DNA of 64,000 bases from Leisingera daeponensis (GCF_019801465.1 NZ_JAHVJA010000002.1:310001-374000); one strand, 5' to 3'; counted from the first letter of the stretch, positions 28,232 to 38,410 are shown. The notes: generated by a model not told the origin, from the letters alone. Numbers and translations are program-made.

Positions 28232-29119
28232 ATGCCGCACCCCTCCGCTCCGCCTGCCCGCCCCGGGAAACCACCGCAAGCGCCGGCCCCGCCCGGCGAT
28301 TTCGCCTGGGCAGTTCCCATCATGCGGGCCGGCTACGCCGGACGCGGACTGGTCTACCTTCTGGTGGCCTCCCTCTCGCTCTGGTCAATCTGGCAGGGCG
28401 GCGACGCCAAGGGCACCGAGGAGGCAATGGGACGCCTGCAGGGCGGCGCCGGCTTTGCTGTTCTGGTGCTGATCGCCCTTGGCATGTTCGCCTACGCAGT
28501 CTGGCGCGCCGTGGACTGCATCTGGGACCTCGAAGACTACGGAAGCGATCTCAAGGGCCTGACCGCGCGGGCCGGCATGATCACCACCGGCCTGATCCAT
28601 CTTGGCCTCGGGGTGCTGGCAATCACGGTGATGTTCGGGCGCGCCAATGACACCGGCAAGTCGCAGATGCTCGACCGCCTGCTTGCCGCGCCCGGCGGCC
28701 AGGCCATGGCCGGACTTGCCGGCGGGCTGACCATCATCGCGGGCGGCTACTATCTGCACAAGGCCTGGACCGAAGGATACCGCGGCCATCTGAAGGGCAA
28801 CCCGGCCACCGTGCATCTGAACATGGCCCTGAAGGCCGGCGTGGCGGCGCATGGCATTGCGATCGGGATCATCGGCCTGCTGATGGCGCAGGCGGCCTTC
28901 CTTGCCTCGCGCAGCCAGGCCGGCGGCCTAGGCACCGCCTTCGACTGGCTGCAGGACAAAACATACGGCCAGATACTGGTCACCCTGCTGTGCCTTGGGC
29001 TGCTGGCCTTTGCCCTGGTGTGTTTTGTGAACGCGGCCTGGCGCATCGTGCCAAAGGCAGATGACCGGGGCATCCGGTCCCTCAGCGATATGCTGAACGC
29101 GCCGCAGCCGCGGGGGTGA
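28232..29119 (+). CDS. DUF1206 membrane protein
   Basis: A 295-residue inner-membrane protein built of three repeated helix pairs (about 30-90, 115-175 and 200-275), the DUF1206 pattern: each unit starts with an ARAGYAGRG/ARAGMITTG-like Gly-rich turn. The N-terminus is proline-rich (about 20 residues) and cytoplasmic. Function unknown. It converges with the PhzF gene, with only 10 bases between stops. Confidence 0.88.
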   Translation: MPHPSAPPARPGKPPQAPAPPGDFAWAVPIMRAGYAGRGLVYLLVASLSLWSIWQGGDAKGTEEAMGRLQGGAGFAVLVLIALGMFAYAVWRAVDCIWDLEDYGSDLKGLTARAGMITTGLIHLGLGVLAITVMFGRANDTGKSQMLDRLLAAPGGQAMAGLAGGLTIIAGGYYLHKAWTEGYRGHLKGNPATVHLNMALKAGVAAHGIAIGIIGLLMAQAAFLASRSQAGGLGTAFDWLQDKTYGQILVTLLCLGLLAFALVCFVNAAWRIVPKADDRGIRSLSDMLNAPQPRG

Positions 29120-29129
29120 GACGGCGGCT

Positions 29130-30014
29130 TCAGACCGTGTCCGGCAGATCCACGGTGCCGCGCATCAGCACAAACCCCTCGCCCGCGACCCGCACGCCTT
29201 CGATGGCGTCCGCCGGGCCGACCCGCGCCACCCGCGCCTGGCCGGGGCGGCCCATGCCGTGGCCCTGCTCGGCGGTGAATTCCGCCTTGTCCATCAGCCC
29301 GTGGCGCCAGAGATAGGACGCCATCGCGCCGGTGGCGGAACCGGTGAAAGGATCCTCCGGCGGGCTCGGCGGCGCCATCAGCAGGCGCGAGAATGTGTCG
29401 CCTTCCGCTGTCGCCCCCTCCAGCGTCACCAGGAACGGCTCCATCATGTCGATGCCGTCGGCGCCCAGCGACTTGCCCAATGCGGCCAGCGCCTCCAGGT
29501 TCAGCTCCGCCGCCTCCAGCGCCGCGCGGTCCTTCAGCACGGTGATGCAGAACGGCAGTCCGGTGGACACTTTCTGCGGCCGTCCGACGATGGCCTCCAC
29601 CGGCAGCGACACCGCCGCCGCCACCTGTGCCGGATCGGCAAAGGGGCCGAACTCCGGCGCCACCTGGGTCATTTCGATCAGATCACCGTCCAGCCGCACC
29701 GGTACGATGCCGGCGCCGGTTTCCAAAGTGATGCTCTCACCCGCGATCAGCCCGCGGTCGCGCATCGCCGCCACCGTGGCGATGGTCGGATGGCCGGCAA
29801 AGGGGATCTCGCGGCTGGCCAGGAAATAGCGCACCTTGACGTCCGCCACCTGCGACGGGCCGGTGAAGGTGCATTCCACCAGCGAGGTCTCCCGCACATA
29901 GGCGGTGCAGACCGCCTCCGGCAGATGCGCGCCCTCATGCACCACCGCACAGCCGTTGCCGCCGAAGGCATGGGCCGAAAACGCATCCACCCAGTCGAAA
30001 TCATAACGCGCCAT
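29130..30014 (-). CDS. PhzF-family isomerase/epimerase-like protein
   Basis: A 294-residue protein of the PhzF/YddE family, diaminopimelate-epimerase-like fold with two similar halves. The catalytic-glutamate region appears as RETSLVECTF (about 41-50), followed by FLASREIPFAGHPTIA, and the second half carries DPFTGSATGAM. The family includes the phenazine isomerase, but there are no other phz genes here, so a phenazine role is unlikely. I chose the second of two close ATGs (30014) because GGGAG is correctly spaced from it. Confidence 0.88.
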   Translation of the reverse strand: MARYDFDWVDAFSAHAFGGNGCAVVHEGAHLPEAVCTAYVRETSLVECTFTGPSQVADVKVRYFLASREIPFAGHPTIATVAAMRDRGLIAGESITLETGAGIVPVRLDGDLIEMTQVAPEFGPFADPAQVAAAVSLPVEAIVGRPQKVSTGLPFCITVLKDRAALEAAELNLEALAALGKSLGADGIDMMEPFLVTLEGATAEGDTFSRLLMAPPSPPEDPFTGSATGAMASYLWRHGLMDKAEFTAEQGHGMGRPGQARVARVGPADAIEGVRVAGEGFVLMRGTVDLPDTV

Positions 30015-30040
30015 TTGCATCTCCCGGTTTGCGAGGCATC

Positions 30041-30068
30041 AAAAAAGGCGGGCCTGCGCCCGCCTCCT
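30041..30068 (-). terminator. terminator of the hsp20 operon
   Basis: AGGCGGGC / GCCCGCCT stem followed on the minus strand by TTTTTT, about 80 bp past the DUF1150 stop. Confidence 0.85.
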
Positions 30069-30145
30069 GCATCTTGTGGGACAAATGCCCGAAGTCAATC
30101 CGCCGGCCCTGCACAGGGCTGCGGACCGCGCCCTGCGGCGGGCGC

Positions 30146-30370
30146 CTAATGCACCGGCACCGGCGTCATGTCGTTCTGCCGCGCCAGCACAAAGGCGAGG
30201 CGGCGGTCGGCCACCAGCGCCAGCTGGCCGCCCTCGGCGTCGTGCACAGCATAAAGCTGCTCCCGCCCGCCGGCGCTGGCCTGCACCTCTTTGGGAAGAT
30301 CCGCCACCGCAACCGCCTTCACATAGACGGTCCGGTTGCCGGCATCCTTGAAGTCAAACGGTGTATGCAT
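30146..30370 (-). CDS. DUF1150 family protein
   Basis: A 74-residue protein matching DUF1150, which in Rhodobacterales and Rhizobiales sits directly after a small heat-shock gene as it does here (5-bp gap). Conserved parts: VYVKAVAVADLP, LYAVHDAEGGQLALVADRRLAFVLARQND. Likely induced with hsp20; function unknown. Confidence 0.88.
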   Translation of the reverse strand: MHTPFDFKDAGNRTVYVKAVAVADLPKEVQASAGGREQLYAVHDAEGGQLALVADRRLAFVLARQNDMTPVPVH

Positions 30371-30375
30371 TGCTC

Positions 30376-30789
30376 TTACCCCTTTCTGATACTGATCGTC
30401 TGGACCACAGTTTCCGGCCGCGCACGGGTCAGGTCCACATGCAGCAGCCCGTTCTCCATCACCGCCTCGCCGACTTCGACGCCGTCGGCCAGCACGAACA
30501 TGCGCTGGAACTGGCGCGCCGCGATGCCGCGGTGCAGAAACACCCGCCCCTCGCTGTCGTCGCGCTGGCGGCCGCGGATCACCAGCTGGCGGTCCTCGAC
30601 GGTGATCGCCAGGTCCTCTTCGGCGAACCCCGCCACGGCCAGGGTGATGCGGTAGGAATGGTCTGATGTCTGTTCGATATTGTAGGGGGGATAGCCTTCG
30701 TTGCCCGACTTGGCCGAGCGTTCCAGGAGGCGTTCAAGCTGCTCGAACCCCAGCATATGCGGGTAAGAGCCCAAGGTTAGTTTCGACAC
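30376..30789 (-). CDS. Hsp20/alpha-crystallin small heat-shock protein
   Basis: A 137-residue ATP-independent holdase. The alpha-crystallin domain spans about 33-128 (YNIEQTSDHSYRITLAVAGF, EEDLAITVEDRQLVIRG, then ENGLLHVDLTRARPE). The C-terminal IxI anchor is present as ISIRKG-type sequence. Start is a GTG with AAGGA eight bases upstream. A likely RpoH promoter lies 69-97 bp upstream. Confidence 0.94.
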   Translation of the reverse strand: MSKLTLGSYPHMLGFEQLERLLERSAKSGNEGYPPYNIEQTSDHSYRITLAVAGFAEEDLAITVEDRQLVIRGRQRDDSEGRVFLHRGIAARQFQRMFVLADGVEVGEAVMENGLLHVDLTRARPETVVQTISIRKG

Positions 30790-30857
30790 GCTGTTCGTCC
30801 TTTATGCCAAAGCGACGGAAAACCGCGGCCCCGCTTCCGGCAGCCGCTTCCCCAAGA

Positions 30858-30886
30858 ATATGGGAAGTTCTTTTTGGATTCACAAG
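30858..30886 (-). promoter_or_regulatory. probable RpoH (sigma32) promoter of hsp20
   Basis: On the minus strand CTTG (30886-30883) is followed after 18 bases by CCCATAT (30864-30858), close to the alphaproteobacterial RpoH pattern CTTG-N17/18-CYTATnT. Confidence 0.5.
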
Positions 30887-30970
30887 ACCATGTGCCCATA
30901 GGTCTAGCGGAAAAGCCTTTAACGAAGTATCTTCACCCTCACTTCATTCATAAGCCCGATTGAGTCTCCC

Positions 30971-31195
30971 ATGAATGCACCCACAGATGTGTCGATGAAG
31001 ACGGATGAAGTCCTGAAGGTCGAGCTGGAAGTTTTCCGCAGGCAGCACCGCGATCTGGACGAAGCCATCGCCGCACTGGAAGAGCGCGGCACCGCCGATC
31101 AGCTGACCATCCGGCGGCTGAAGAAGCAGAAGCTGATCCTGAAGGACAAGATCGCCCTGATCGAGGACCGACTGACCCCGGACATCATCGCCTGA
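30971..31195 (+). CDS. YdcH/DUF465 family small coiled-coil protein
   Basis: A 74-residue, charged, fully helical protein with the DUF465 pattern FRRQHRDLDEAIAALEERGTADQ and IRRLKKQKLILKDKI. Found throughout proteobacteria, often in several copies, function unknown. Divergent from hsp20. The first ATG is used; a second at 30995 is also possible. Confidence 0.85.
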   Translation: MNAPTDVSMKTDEVLKVELEVFRRQHRDLDEAIAALEERGTADQLTIRRLKKQKLILKDKIALIEDRLTPDIIA

Positions 31196-31324
31196 GCGCC
31201 CCCCTGACCGGACCGCCGCCCGGACCGTCCGGACCGGGCCGCGGCCTGCTGCCAGCCGCCCGCGCCGCCGCCCGCGGCGCCCCTTCCGCGCCGGCCGCCG
31301 CCGGCCTTGCAGGACTGCCCTCCG

Positions 31325-33109
31325 ATGTTCTTCGACCTTGGCCCTGCCGCCCCCTATGCCGCGCTGGCGCTGATCCTGGCGGTGTTCGCCGCCTTTCTCA
31401 GCGAGCGCCGCCCGGCGGAGGTCACCGCCTTTTTCGGCGCCGCGGTGGCGCTGGCGCTGGGGCTGGCCTCCGCCGATGACGTGCTGGCCGCCGCTGCCAA
31501 CCCCGCCCTGGCCACCATCGCCGCGATGTTCATCCTCAGCTCGGCGCTGGTGCGCACCGGCACGCTCGAGGTGATGATCGCGGTGCTGTCGCACCTGGCC
31601 CGGCGCCGCCCGGCGCTGGCGGTGGCGGCGCTGATGGGCACCGCCGCGGCGGCCTCCGCCTTCCTCAACAACACGCCGGTGGTGATGGTGCTGATTCCGG
31701 TGACGATCGGCCTGGCCCGGCAGCTGGGCACGGTGCCGTCGCGGCTGCTGATGCCGTTGTCCTACATGGTGATTCTCGGCGGCACGGTGACACTGATCGG
31801 CACTTCCACCAACCTGCTGATCGACGGGGTTGCCCGCGATCTCGGCATGCGGCCCTTCAGCCTGTTCGAGATCGCGCCGCTGGGGCTGCTGCTGGCGCTG
31901 TCGGGCGCCGCCTTCCTGGCGCTGGCGGCGCCGCGGCTGCTGCCGGACCGGGGCACCGTGCTGTCCGGCGCCGCCGGGCGCGACAGCCGTGCCTGGCTGG
32001 CCGACCTGTTCATCCCCGAGGGCTCGCCGCTGATCGGCACCGCGCCGCAGGCGATCCAGGCGCTGAAACGCGGCGGCGGCCGGGTCGCCGACGTGATCCG
32101 CGGCGGCGCCTCGCTGCGCCGCGACCTGGCGGCGGTGCGCCTGCAGGCCGGCGACGTGATCGTGCTCAAGACCCGCGACACCGAGATTGCGGGCCTGCGC
32201 GACGGCGCCGCCCGCGGCCTGCTGCTGCCCGGGCTGGAGGCCGGCGGCCTGCGCCGCTCGCGGCTGATGGAGCTGCTGGTCGCCCCCGGCTCCAAGGCGG
32301 TGGGCCGCAAGCTGGGCACGCTGCGCTGGCGGCGCCGGTTCGGGGTCTACCCGCTGGCGCTGCACCGGCGCGGCGAAACCGTCGGCGCCCGGCTGGAGGA
32401 CACCCCGCTGGAGGCCGGCGACACCCTGCTGGTCGACGGCGCCGCCGAGGATATCGCCCGGCTGGCCCGCGACCAGCGGCTGATCCAGCTGGCGCCGAGC
32501 ACCGCCCGCGCCTACCGCCGGGCCAAGGCGCCGCTGGCGATCGCGGTGCTGGCGGCGGTGGTGCTGCTGGCCGCCATCGGCGCCGCGCCGGTGCTGCCGC
32601 TGGCGCTGATCGGCGCCGCGCTGGTGCTGGCCACCGGCTGCATCGAAGCCGACGAGGCGATTGCCGCCGTCGACGGGCGGCTGATCCTGCTGATCGTGTC
32701 GATGCTGGTGCTGGGCAAGGCGCTGGACAATTCCGGCGTCATCGCGCTGGCCACCGGCGCCCTCGCCCCGGCGCTGCAGGGCAGCCCGCCCTGGGTGGCG
32801 CTGCTGCTGGTCTATGCCGCGACCTCGGTGCTGACGGAACTGGTCTCCAACAACGCCGTCGCGGTGCTGATGACGCCGCTGGCCGCCGGTCTCGCGGCCG
32901 CGCTCGGCGTGGACCCCCGGCCTTTCGTGATCGCGGTGATGTTTGCCGCCTCGGCCAGCTTTGCCACCCCGGTCGGCTACCAGACCAACACGCTGGTCTA
33001 CAACGCCGGCGGCTACCGCTTCACCGACTTCCTGCGCCTTGGGCTGCCGCTAAACGTCCTGGCCGGCGCGGTCTCGGTCGCGGCCATCCCGCTGTTCTGG
33101 CCGTTCTGA
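31325..33109 (+). CDS. SLC13-family permease with two RCK_C (TrkA-C) domains
   Basis: A 594-residue transporter of the DASS/SLC13 (CitT-like) superfamily: about five N-terminal helices, a cytoplasmic insert with two TrkA-C domains (about 215-295 and 300-385; LQAGDVIVLKTRD and LEAGDTLLVDGA end the two units), then about six more helices. The substrate-binding motifs NNTPVV (about 114) and SNNAVAVL (about 517) are the paired family signatures. Substrate could be sulfate or a dicarboxylate. The ATG at 31325 is preferred to a TTG 18 bases upstream. Its GC content is among the highest in the window. Confidence 0.85.
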   Translation: MFFDLGPAAPYAALALILAVFAAFLSERRPAEVTAFFGAAVALALGLASADDVLAAAANPALATIAAMFILSSALVRTGTLEVMIAVLSHLARRRPALAVAALMGTAAAASAFLNNTPVVMVLIPVTIGLARQLGTVPSRLLMPLSYMVILGGTVTLIGTSTNLLIDGVARDLGMRPFSLFEIAPLGLLLALSGAAFLALAAPRLLPDRGTVLSGAAGRDSRAWLADLFIPEGSPLIGTAPQAIQALKRGGGRVADVIRGGASLRRDLAAVRLQAGDVIVLKTRDTEIAGLRDGAARGLLLPGLEAGGLRRSRLMELLVAPGSKAVGRKLGTLRWRRRFGVYPLALHRRGETVGARLEDTPLEAGDTLLVDGAAEDIARLARDQRLIQLAPSTARAYRRAKAPLAIAVLAAVVLLAAIGAAPVLPLALIGAALVLATGCIEADEAIAAVDGRLILLIVSMLVLGKALDNSGVIALATGALAPALQGSPPWVALLLVYAATSVLTELVSNNAVAVLMTPLAAGLAAALGVDPRPFVIAVMFAASASFATPVGYQTNTLVYNAGGYRFTDFLRLGLPLNVLAGAVSVAAIPLFWPF

Positions 33110-33125
33110 CCGCCGGCGCCCCGGC

Positions 33126-33147
33126 GGCCGCCGCGCCGCCGGCGGCC
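33126..33147. terminator. hairpin after the SLC13 gene
   Basis: GGCCGCCG / CGGCGGCC 8-bp perfect stem, 6-nt loop, 17 bp past the stop. No T-run, so termination is uncertain. Confidence 0.35.
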
Positions 33148-33259
33148 AAATGGATGGCCAAACCGCGCATTTGCGGTTAGGAGCAGCGCAATTCCGTGCC
33201 GGAGCCGCCCCGGCGGCGGCCCGCGCACGGACCGCAACACCGCAAAGAACGAGCCAAAA

Positions 33260-34543
33260 ATGACCGCCACCAGCGACCATGCCCCGGCGCCTGACAGCCA
33301 GAGCGCCGACTACAGATTCACCCCGAAACAGGCCCTTGCCGGCGCCCAGATGCTGTTTGTCGCCTTCGGCGCGCTGGTGCTGGTGCCGCTGCTGACCGGC
33401 CTCGACCCCAGCGTCGCGCTGTTTACCGCAGGCCTCGGCACGCTGATCTTCCAGATCGTGACCCGCGGCCAGGTGCCGGTGTTCCTGGCGTCCTCCTTCG
33501 CCTTCATCGCGCCGATCATCTACGGCGTGCAGACCTGGGGCATGGCGGCGACCACCGGCGGCCTGGCGGCAGCGGGCCTGCTCTATGTGGCACTCAGCTT
33601 TGCCATCCGCGCCTTTGGCGCCGGCTTCCTGCACCGGCTGCTGCCGCCGGTGGTTGTCGGCCCCGTCATCATGGTGATCGGCCTGTCGCTGGCGCCGGTT
33701 GCGGTCAACATGGCCACCGGCCTGGCGGGCGACACCCAGGTGATGCCGCGCAACACCGCACTGCTGCTCGCCGCCATCTCGCTCGGCGCCACCATGCTCA
33801 CGGCCATCCTCGGCCGCGGCATCATGCGGGTGGTGCCGATCCTCGCGGGCATTGCCGCGGGCTACGCCGCCGCGCTGATCCTGGGCGCCGCCACCGGCAG
33901 CAGCCTGATCGATACCGCCGCGCTGTCCGGCGCGCCCTGGTTCAAGGTGCCGGGCTTTGTCGCGCCGGAATTCAGCCTCGCCGCCATCCTGTTCATCCTG
34001 CCGGTCGCCATTGCCCCCGCGATCGAGCACTTCGGCGACATCATGGCAATCTCCAGCGTGACCAAGCGCGACTACATGCAGAAACCCGGCATCCAGAACA
34101 CCATGCTGGGCGACGGCCTTGCCACCGCCGCCGCCGGTCTCCTCGGCGGGCCGCCCAACACCACCTATTCCGAGGTCACCGGCGCCGTCACCCTGACCCG
34201 CGCCTTCAACCCGGCGATCATGACCTGGGCGGCGGTCTTCGCCATCGCGCTGTCCTTCGCGGGCAAGCTCTCCGGCGCCCTCTCGACCATTCCGATGCCG
34301 GTGATGGGCGGCATCATGATCCTGTTGTTCGGCATGGTCACCGTGGTCGGCCTGTCGGTTCTGGCGAAGCTGGGCGAGGCGCTGACCGAGGCACGCAACA
34401 TGGTGATCATCTCCACCGTTCTGATCATCGGCCTCGGCGGGCTGACGCTGCAGTTCGGCGAGGGATTCACCCTGGCGGGCATCGGCCTGTCCGGCGTCGC
34501 CGGCCTGCTGCTGAACCTGATTCTGCCCAAGCAGCGCGACTGA
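33260..34543 (+). CDS. uraA: uracil/xanthine permease
   Basis: A 427-residue NCS2-family nucleobase:cation symporter with about 13-14 membrane segments. Family marks are GIQ-like [20 protein letters not shown] (the key Glu in the IEHFGD motif) and [15 protein letters not shown]. Most like UraA, which imports uracil. Monocistronic between hairpins. The gap before it carries no convincing promoter hexamers. Confidence 0.92.
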   Translation: MTATSDHAPAPDSQSADYRFTPKQALAGAQMLFVAFGALVLVPLLTGLDPSVALFTAGLGTLIFQIVTRGQVPVFLASSFAFIAPIIYGVQTWGMAATTGGLAAAGLLYVALSFAIRAFGAGFLHRLLPPVVVGPVIMVIGLSLAPVAVNMATGLAGDTQVMPRNTALLLAAISLGATMLTAILGRGIMRVVPILAGIAAGYAAALILGAATGSSLIDTAALSGAPWFKVPGFVAPEFSLAAILFILPVAIAPAIEHFGDIMAISSVTKRDYMQKPGIQNTMLGDGLATAAAGLLGGPPNTTYSEVTGAVTLTRAFNPAIMTWAAVFAIALSFAGKLSGALSTIPMPVMGGIMILLFGMVTVVGLSVLAKLGEALTEARNMVIISTVLIIGLGGLTLQFGEGFTLAGIGLSGVAGLLLNLILPKQRD

Positions 34544-34579
34544 GCCGCAGATGACCAGGGGCCGCCCCGCCGGCGGCCC

Positions 34580-34603
34580 GGCGCCGCGCCGCCGCGCGGC
34601 GCC
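34580..34603. terminator. GC-only hairpin after uraA
   Basis: Perfect 10-bp stem (GGCGCCGCGC with GCGCGGCGCC) and 4-nt loop. No T-run. Confidence 0.4.
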
Positions 34604-34725
34604 ACCCCCAACCGCAAGGCGGTGCAGCCCGCTGCATCCCGTGCGGGCGGGAGCCGCCCCCTGCGGCATAGCGCCAAAGCCCCCTGAATCCCGCTGAATC
34701 CCCCGGTTTTCCGCCCCGAGGCACA

Positions 34726-34753
34726 TTGCGCAAAACCCGAGATTCCCTATAGT
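34726..34753 (+). promoter_or_regulatory. probable promoter of purEK
   Basis: TTGCGC (34726-34731), 16-bp spacer and TATAGT (34748-34753), 35 bp before the purE ATG. Confidence 0.6.
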
Positions 34754-34787
34754 GCGCCCTCCACAAGCCGCGACAGGAGCCAAGCCG

Positions 34788-35276
34788 ATGGCCGACATCA
34801 AAGTAGGCATCATCATGGGCAGCCAATCCGACTGGCCCACCATGAAGGAAGCCGCGAATATTCTGGATGAACTGGGCGTTGCCTATGAGGCAAAGATCGT
34901 CTCTGCCCACCGCACCCCGGACCGGCTGTGGAGCTACGGCAAGACCGCCGCGGAGCGCGGGCTGCAGGTGATCATCGCAGGCGCCGGCGGCGCCGCCCAC
35001 CTGCCCGGCATGGTCGCCTCGAAAACCCGCGTGCCGGTCGTCGGCGTGCCGGTCCAGACGCGCGCCCTCTCCGGCGTCGACTCGCTTTATTCCATCGTGC
35101 AGATGCCCAAGGGTTTCCCGGTTGCCACCATGGCGATCGGCTCGGCCGGTGCCGCCAACGCGGGCCTGATGGCCGCGGGCATCCTGGCGCTGCAGGACCC
35201 GGAGCTGGCGCAAAGGCTGGACGACTGGCGCGCGGCGCTCTCGGCTTCGATCCCGGAGGAACCCGCCGATGACTGA
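34788..35276 (+). CDS. purE: N5-carboxyaminoimidazole ribonucleotide mutase
   Basis: A 162-residue class I PurE that converts N5-CAIR to CAIR in purine synthesis. The substrate loop [12 protein letters not shown] (about 8-19), the SAHRTPDR motif and [11 protein letters not shown] are diagnostic, as is [17 protein letters not shown] seven bases before the ATG at 34788 fixes the start. Overlaps purK by 8 bp. Confidence 0.97.
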   Translation: MADIKVGIIMGSQSDWPTMKEAANILDELGVAYEAKIVSAHRTPDRLWSYGKTAAERGLQVIIAGAGGAAHLPGMVASKTRVPVVGVPVQTRALSGVDSLYSIVQMPKGFPVATMAIGSAGAANAGLMAAGILALQDPELAQRLDDWRAALSASIPEEPADD

Positions 35277-36345
35277 CATGCTCTCCCCCGGCGCCACCAT
35301 CGGCATCCTCGGCGGCGGCCAGCTGGGCCGGATGCTCTCGGTTGCAGCCTCCCGCCTCGGCTTCAAGACCCATATCTTTGAGCCCGGCGCCAACCCGCCC
35401 GCAGGTCAGGTGGCCGACCGTGTGACCACCGCAGGCTACGAGGACGCAGAGGCGCTCAAGGCCTTCGCCGCCGCCGTCGACGTCATCACCTATGAGTTTG
35501 AGAACATCCCGACCTCGGCGCTGGACCTGCTGGAATCGCAAAAGCCGATCCGCCCGGGCCGCGAGGCGCTGCGGATCAGCCAGGACCGGCTGACGGAAAA
35601 GACCTTCCTGCAGGATCTCGGCCTGCAGACCGCGCCCTTTGCCGACATCACCGATCAGGCCAGCCTCGACGCGGCGCTGGCAGAGATCGGCGCGCCGTCG
35701 ATCCTGAAGACCCGCCGCTTCGGCTATGACGGCAAGGGCCAGGCCCGCATCAAGGCGCCGGAACACGCCGCCGAGGCGCTCGCCGCCATGGCCGGCGCAC
35801 CCTCGATCCTCGAAGGCTTCGTCAATTTCAGCCACGAGGTCTCGGTGATCGCCGCCCGCGGCGTGAGCGGCGAGATCGCCTGTTTCGACCCCGGTGAGAA
35901 CGTCCACCGCGACGGCATCCTGCATACCACCACCGTGCCGGCGAAACTCAGCACCGGCCAGCGCATGGACGCGGTGCTGATGGCGGGCAAGATCCTGAAC
36001 GCGCTCGATTATGTCGGCGTTCTGGGGGTCGAGCTGTTCGTCACACCTCAGGGGCTGATCGTCAACGAGATCGCCCCGCGCGTCCACAACTCCGGCCACT
36101 GGACCCAGAACGGCTGCACCGTGGATCAATTCGAGCAGCACATCCGCGCCGTGGCCGGCTGGCCGCTGGGCGACGGCCAGCGCCATTCCGACGTGGTAAT
36201 GGAAAACCTGATCGACGATGATATCGACCGCATTCCGGAGCTGGCCCGCGAAGCCAACTGCGCGCTGCACCTCTATGGCAAGGCCGAGGCCAAGCCGGGC
36301 CGCAAGATGGCGCATGTGAACCGCGTGGTGAAGCCGCAGGAGTAA
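35269..36345 (+). CDS. purK: N5-carboxyaminoimidazole ribonucleotide synthase
   Basis: ATP-grasp enzyme of 358 residues that carboxylates AIR to N5-CAIR, the substrate of PurE. N-terminal [15 protein letters not shown]-grasp [14 protein letters not shown] and [13 protein letters not shown], and the C-terminal [14 protein letters not shown] are all family signatures. Translationally coupled to purE. Confidence 0.97.
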   Translation: MTDMLSPGATIGILGGGQLGRMLSVAASRLGFKTHIFEPGANPPAGQVADRVTTAGYEDAEALKAFAAAVDVITYEFENIPTSALDLLESQKPIRPGREALRISQDRLTEKTFLQDLGLQTAPFADITDQASLDAALAEIGAPSILKTRRFGYDGKGQARIKAPEHAAEALAAMAGAPSILEGFVNFSHEVSVIAARGVSGEIACFDPGENVHRDGILHTTTVPAKLSTGQRMDAVLMAGKILNALDYVGVLGVELFVTPQGLIVNEIAPRVHNSGHWTQNGCTVDQFEQHIRAVAGWPLGDGQRHSDVVMENLIDDDIDRIPELAREANCALHLYGKAEAKPGRKMAHVNRVVKPQE

Positions 36346-36418
36346 GCTGGGGTTCTGCCCCGGCCCTCCGGTATATTTCCCGCAAGAGGACGGCGCACGC
36401 CCTCGCAGAGAAACGCAT

Positions 36419-36443
36419 GTGAAAGCGGCCCCGCCGCTTTCAC
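36419..36443. terminator. hairpin between purK and phnM
   Basis: Perfect 11-bp stem GTGAAAGCGGC / GCCGCTTTCAC with a CCC loop, between convergent genes. No long T-run; likely a shared terminator. Confidence 0.45.
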
Positions 36444-36488
36444 GCACCGCAAAGAGGGCCATCCGGCCTGATGCGCGGCGCCGCTCCG

Positions 36489-37637
36489 CTAAGCCAGGAA
36501 CCGGCCCGCCACCTCCCCCGACATATAGCTGACCCGCCCGCCGGAAATCGTTGCCGCCACCCGCTGGCTCTGCTTGTCCAGCACCAGAATGTCGGCGCGC
36601 TTGCCTCCCTCCAGCGTGCCGCGGTCCGCGAGCCCCAGCAACCGCGCAGGCCCGTCCGAGACCAGCCGCCAGGCGCCTGCCAGGTCCAGCAGGCCGGAGC
36701 GGTCCAGCATCAGCGCCGCACGGCGCGGGCTGGGATAGTGGTAATCGGAGGCCAGCGCATCGCACAGCCCCATGGCGATCAGTTCGACAGCAGAGGCGTT
36801 GCCCTTGTGCGAGCCGCCGCGCACCACGTTGGGCGAGCCGAGGATCACCGGATCGCCCGCCGCCCGCGCGGCCTCTGCCGCCTCCATCGTCTCGGGGAAT
36901 TCCGAAATCCGGGCGCCGCGCTCGCGCCAGACGGCCCGGTCCGCGGCGCTCTGGTCGTCATGGCTGCCAAGGCGCACATCCAGTGCCGCCAGTTCCGCGC
37001 AAAGCGCATCCAGCCTGCCCGGCACCTGATCCCGGCGCGCGTGCATGTCCATCAGCATCTGCCAGTGGACCTCCGGGTTGCGCCCCGCCTTCAGCGCCTG
37101 GCCGGTCAGCCGCGGCGGCTTCTTGCCCGCCGCCAGCCGGCCGTGCGGCAGGTGGTCGTTGAACACCACATATGGTACCTGCCACTCCGCCACCTTGGCT
37201 GCGAGGGTGCTGTAATCCTCCAGCATGTGGATCTCGAACCGCAGCTGCGGCAGCAGATCGGTCACGACAGAGCCGCGCACCGCCTGAATAGCCTCGAACA
37301 CCTGCGCCGCGAACTCCGGCCCGCGCAGGCCGCCCTCCCAGGAGTAGAACTGCGCCAGCACCGCGGTGGTGATGCCGTTGGCCGCCAGCTCTGCCTCGGC
37401 GGCGACCACCCCCTCCGCCATCTGCTTCATCGCGCCCCGCCGCGGCGCCAGATGGCGCTCGAACCCGTCGCCATGCACGTCCACGATGCCCGGCAGCACC
37501 AGATACCCGCTCAGGTCAACGCGGCGCCCGGCGGGCGCCCCCGTCACCAGACCGCCGTCAATGGCAATCTCGCCGCCGCGCTCCAGCCCGCCGGGGCGCA
37601 GCACGTCGCCGCCCTGCAAAGTGAGTTCCAAAGTCAT
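36489..37637 (-). CDS. phnM: PhnM-family alpha-D-ribose 1-methylphosphonate 5-triphosphate diphosphatase
   Basis: A 382-residue amidohydrolase-superfamily protein. PhnM removes pyrophosphate in the carbon-phosphorus lyase route. Metal-ligand motifs: [15 protein letters not shown] at the N-terminal side, GSHDDQ, and LASDYHYPS near the end. The rest of the phn operon (phnG-L) is absent here, so it may be a solitary paralogue with another nucleotide-phosphonate substrate. It overlaps the lipase gene by 4 bp (ATGA). Confidence 0.85.
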   Translation of the reverse strand: MTLELTLQGGDVLRPGGLERGGEIAIDGGLVTGAPAGRRVDLSGYLVLPGIVDVHGDGFERHLAPRRGAMKQMAEGVVAAEAELAANGITTAVLAQFYSWEGGLRGPEFAAQVFEAIQAVRGSVVTDLLPQLRFEIHMLEDYSTLAAKVAEWQVPYVVFNDHLPHGRLAAGKKPPRLTGQALKAGRNPEVHWQMLMDMHARRDQVPGRLDALCAELAALDVRLGSHDDQSAADRAVWRERGARISEFPETMEAAEAARAAGDPVILGSPNVVRGGSHKGNASAVELIAMGLCDALASDYHYPSPRRAALMLDRSGLLDLAGAWRLVSDGPARLLGLADRGTLEGGKRADILVLDKQSQRVAATISGGRVSYMSGEVAGRFLA

Positions 37638-38410
37638 TTCTCCGCCTCTCCGCAGCCGCCGTTCAGCTGGCAGGCCTCGCTGATGATTTCATCCACCGCC
37701 GCCAGCCAGCCGAGCGACGGCTCAAACCGCCCCTCCTCCAGGAAATGCAGCGCCTGCGCCATCACCTGCGGGCTGTTCATCATGTAGGTGTGGGTGACCG
37801 GCAGCGTCAGATGCGCCGCCATGCCGTCCACCCGGGTGCTCTCGACCGAAACCTTGCCGTCATCCGGCCCCGGGATCAGCGCGGAAAACAGCGGGTTCAG
37901 CGTCTCATTGCCCGCAATCACCCCCAGCTTGAAATCCGCCGGCGGCAAGCGCCCGGGCAGGCTGTCCGCACCAGTGCCCAGCTGCAGCCCGGCGGGGCCG
38001 TTCAGGTAGCCGAAGACCGCCCAGTCGCCCAGCTCATCCACCAGCTCGCTGCCCTGGTTGGGCGGCCCCATCATCACCACCCGGCCCAGGTTTTGCGGGC
38101 GGTTGCCCTGCAGCCAGTAGCGCAGCAGGATGCCGCCCATCGAATGGCTGACCACATGGGCCGTTTGACCGCCGCAAGCGGCAAACGCCGCCGGCAGCGT
38201 CCGGTCCGCCAGCACCTCCACCGGCTCCTCCGTGGAAGGGTAGCCGGGCCGCACCACATCGTAACCGCGCGACTGCAGGACCTCCTCCATCACCGCAAAG
38301 GAGGTTTCGGACCGCGCCAGCCCGTGCAGCAGGATCACGCAATCGGCCGCCGCGGGCAGCGGCAGCAGCGCCGCAGCGGCGGCAAGGACGGGTTTCACAA
38401 CATCACGCAT
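37634..38410 (-). CDS. secreted alpha/beta-hydrolase, lipase/esterase-like
   Basis: A 258-residue alpha/beta hydrolase with a signal peptide (about 1-22). The oxyanion strand [10 protein letters not shown] (about 25-34) and the nucleophile elbow SHSMGG (Ser90) are seen; [17 protein letters not shown] is typical of PGAP1-like/lipase-class proteins, and the His is likely HTYMM near 225. Probably periplasmic. Joined to phnM by an ATGA overlap though no functional link is evident. Confidence 0.82.
   Translation of the reverse strand: MRDVVKPVLAAAAALLPLPAAADCVILLHGLARSETSFAVMEEVLQSRGYDVVRPGYPSTEEPVEVLADRTLPAAFAACGGQTAHVVSHSMGGILLRYWLQGNRPQNLGRVVMMGPPNQGSELVDELGDWAVFGYLNGPAGLQLGTGADSLPGRLPPADFKLGVIAGNETLNPLFSALIPGPDDGKVSVESTRVDGMAAHLTLPVTHTYMMNSPQVMAQALHFLEEGRFEPSLGWLAAVDEIISEACQLNGGCGEAEK

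Noticed and set aside
29130..30014. Phenazine biosynthesis locus
   Set aside because: Only a PhzF-family gene is present; no phzA-E or phzG. The family is broad.
30944..32365. A 473-codon minus frame under the SLC13 gene
   Set aside because: Composition-driven Gln/Arg/His-rich shadow, no motif.
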